DNA of 64,000 nucleotides from Diadema setosum (Eukaryota; Echinodermata; Echinoidea; Diadematoida; Diadematidae): NCBI GenBank assembly GCA_033980235.1, contig CM067075.1, positions 8,276,608 to 8,340,607 of the forward strand, read 5' to 3'. Shown piece by piece: positions 63,195 to 64,000 of this stretch (position 1 is its first letter; each line of letters starts with the position of its first letter). The notes under the pieces were generated by a model. It saw only the letters and a program-made list of their open reading frames with translations, ran no database searches and was not told where the DNA came from. The position numbers and the translations under genes were made by a program.

Positions 63195-63924
63195 GTAATA
63201 CTCAGTGGGAATGCTTTGATAATTCTTGATTTTTTTTTTTTTTTTTGGGGGGGGGGGTATTATGTCTCCCTTGTAGTATATCTAATGGCAGACTGCATTT
63301 TGTGTACATCGGTATTACGTTTTTCTTCCTTGCTTTAACAGTTGTAACAATTAACACGTGTCATGTTAGTCTGATGAGTATGTAATCTAATAGTTTTTAT
63401 CGAGAGCGTCACTGTAAGGATTCTTATTTGATAATCTAAATACTTTTTGACGACAGAAATCAATCTTCAAGCAGCGAATTAGATGACGTACAGTATATCA
63501 AAGAAGTTAAGGGCCCCGTTTAATCAAAAGATGAAGTCAATTTTAAATGTCCTTACCACACAGGCTGCCAGAGACTTACACTTGAAATCAGCTATATAAT
63601 CAATTTTAACTCTTCATAAAACAGGGCCCAGGTACATCAATTCCCGCTACCTTTTCTAATGACATGAAGAGAATTTGTTTGTACTTAACATCCGGGTCCC
63701 CTCTTTTTCATTATACATAAGAAGACGTTCTATAATGTTCCATATCGACTGGGGTAACAGCCGCTTACATAATTGCTTTCTTCTCCAATCTTATTTTGTA
63801 ACATAATATGAGACTTTAAAAGCATCATGGATATGGTAAGTGAATGGTTTTATATTGTAAATGAAATGAAATGAAACTGTGAGATTCTACCTTTTACATT
63901 TCGAATTTATTAACTGAATTTCAG

Positions 63925-64000
63925 CTGCCGGACTGGGATCGAATTTAAATGCCGAAGACGAAGACATGGCGTCAAAGCGATGGCATCATATGTTTGGAAA
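63925..64000 (+). CDS. gene 2 exon: AAGL cassette, module 2 (partial)
   Basis: 76 nt visible; the window ends inside GGAAAG, five bases short of the expected donor. Lead AAGLGSNLNAEDEDMAS, core KRWHHMF as in gene 1 cassette a. Confidence 0.7.

Larger units (their letters stand above)
52510..64000 (+). other. gene 2: paralogous multi-exon secreted precursor (5' part)
   Basis: Ten exons seen: 52510, 53219, 53664, 54961, 58931, 59870, 60695, 62173, 63090 and 63925 (cut by the window end). Same phase-1 architecture as gene 1. Differences: it keeps a Leu-rich exon near the start (53219), and its second module has an intact AVGV exon where gene 1's is dead. The second module is almost identical to the first, which implies very recent duplication or conversion. 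The 3' end lies outside the window. Confidence 0.65.

Overview
The window looks like nuclear DNA of a metazoan, most likely a marine invertebrate deuterostome such as an echinoderm. The basis is short exons in long AT-rich introns, GT-AG splice sites, abundant microsatellites, many non-autonomous DNA transposons, a decayed non-LTR retrotransposon, and an immunoglobulin-domain membrane protein relic. No bacterial operon, CRISPR array, rRNA or tRNA gene was seen. The species is not established.

The centrepiece is a tandem pair of paralogous plus-strand genes that I do not recognise by name. Gene 1 runs from 16193 to 37131. Gene 2 starts at 52510 and leaves the window at 64000. Each opens with a signal-peptide exon that ends in phase 1. 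It is followed by many tiny exons (45-105 nt), all phase 1 on both sides, so any can be skipped or duplicated without breaking the frame. The exons fall into families: an acidic spacer (VAEQDLSERGQ type), a 35-residue piece with an amphipathic core (AVGV type), an acidic-to-basic cassette ending in a GKWG-like tail (AAGL type), Leu-rich helical exons, and small Arg/Lys-bearing exons. The AAGL cassette has a seven-codon core that differs completely between copies inside conserved flanks. The best reading is a secreted multi-peptide precursor (defence-peptide, venom-like or neuropeptide-like) that evolves by exon shuffling. This is inference from architecture, not homology.

Layout: 1-380 unplaced; 381-16100 intergenic block A with a dead Ig-receptor gene (5443-6923, minus) and several transposons; 16131-37131 gene 1, with a LINE fragment at 31497-33462; 37132-37350 3' flank; 37350-52440 intergenic block A', a second copy of block A that lacks the Ig gene but has gained three long inverted-repeat elements; 52448-64000 promoter and 5' part of gene 2. 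The repeat period is about 36-37 kb. The blocks are near-identical around 17700-26450 versus 52750-61540 and more diverged elsewhere.

Within the genes, three-exon modules (VAEQ, AVGV, AAGL) have been tandemly duplicated. In gene 1 the later modules have lost their AVGV exons and carry a large transposon. In gene 2 a second intact module is present. Gene 2 has a Leu-rich exon near the start that gene 1 has lost. All gene models are by eye; transcripts are needed to confirm splicing.
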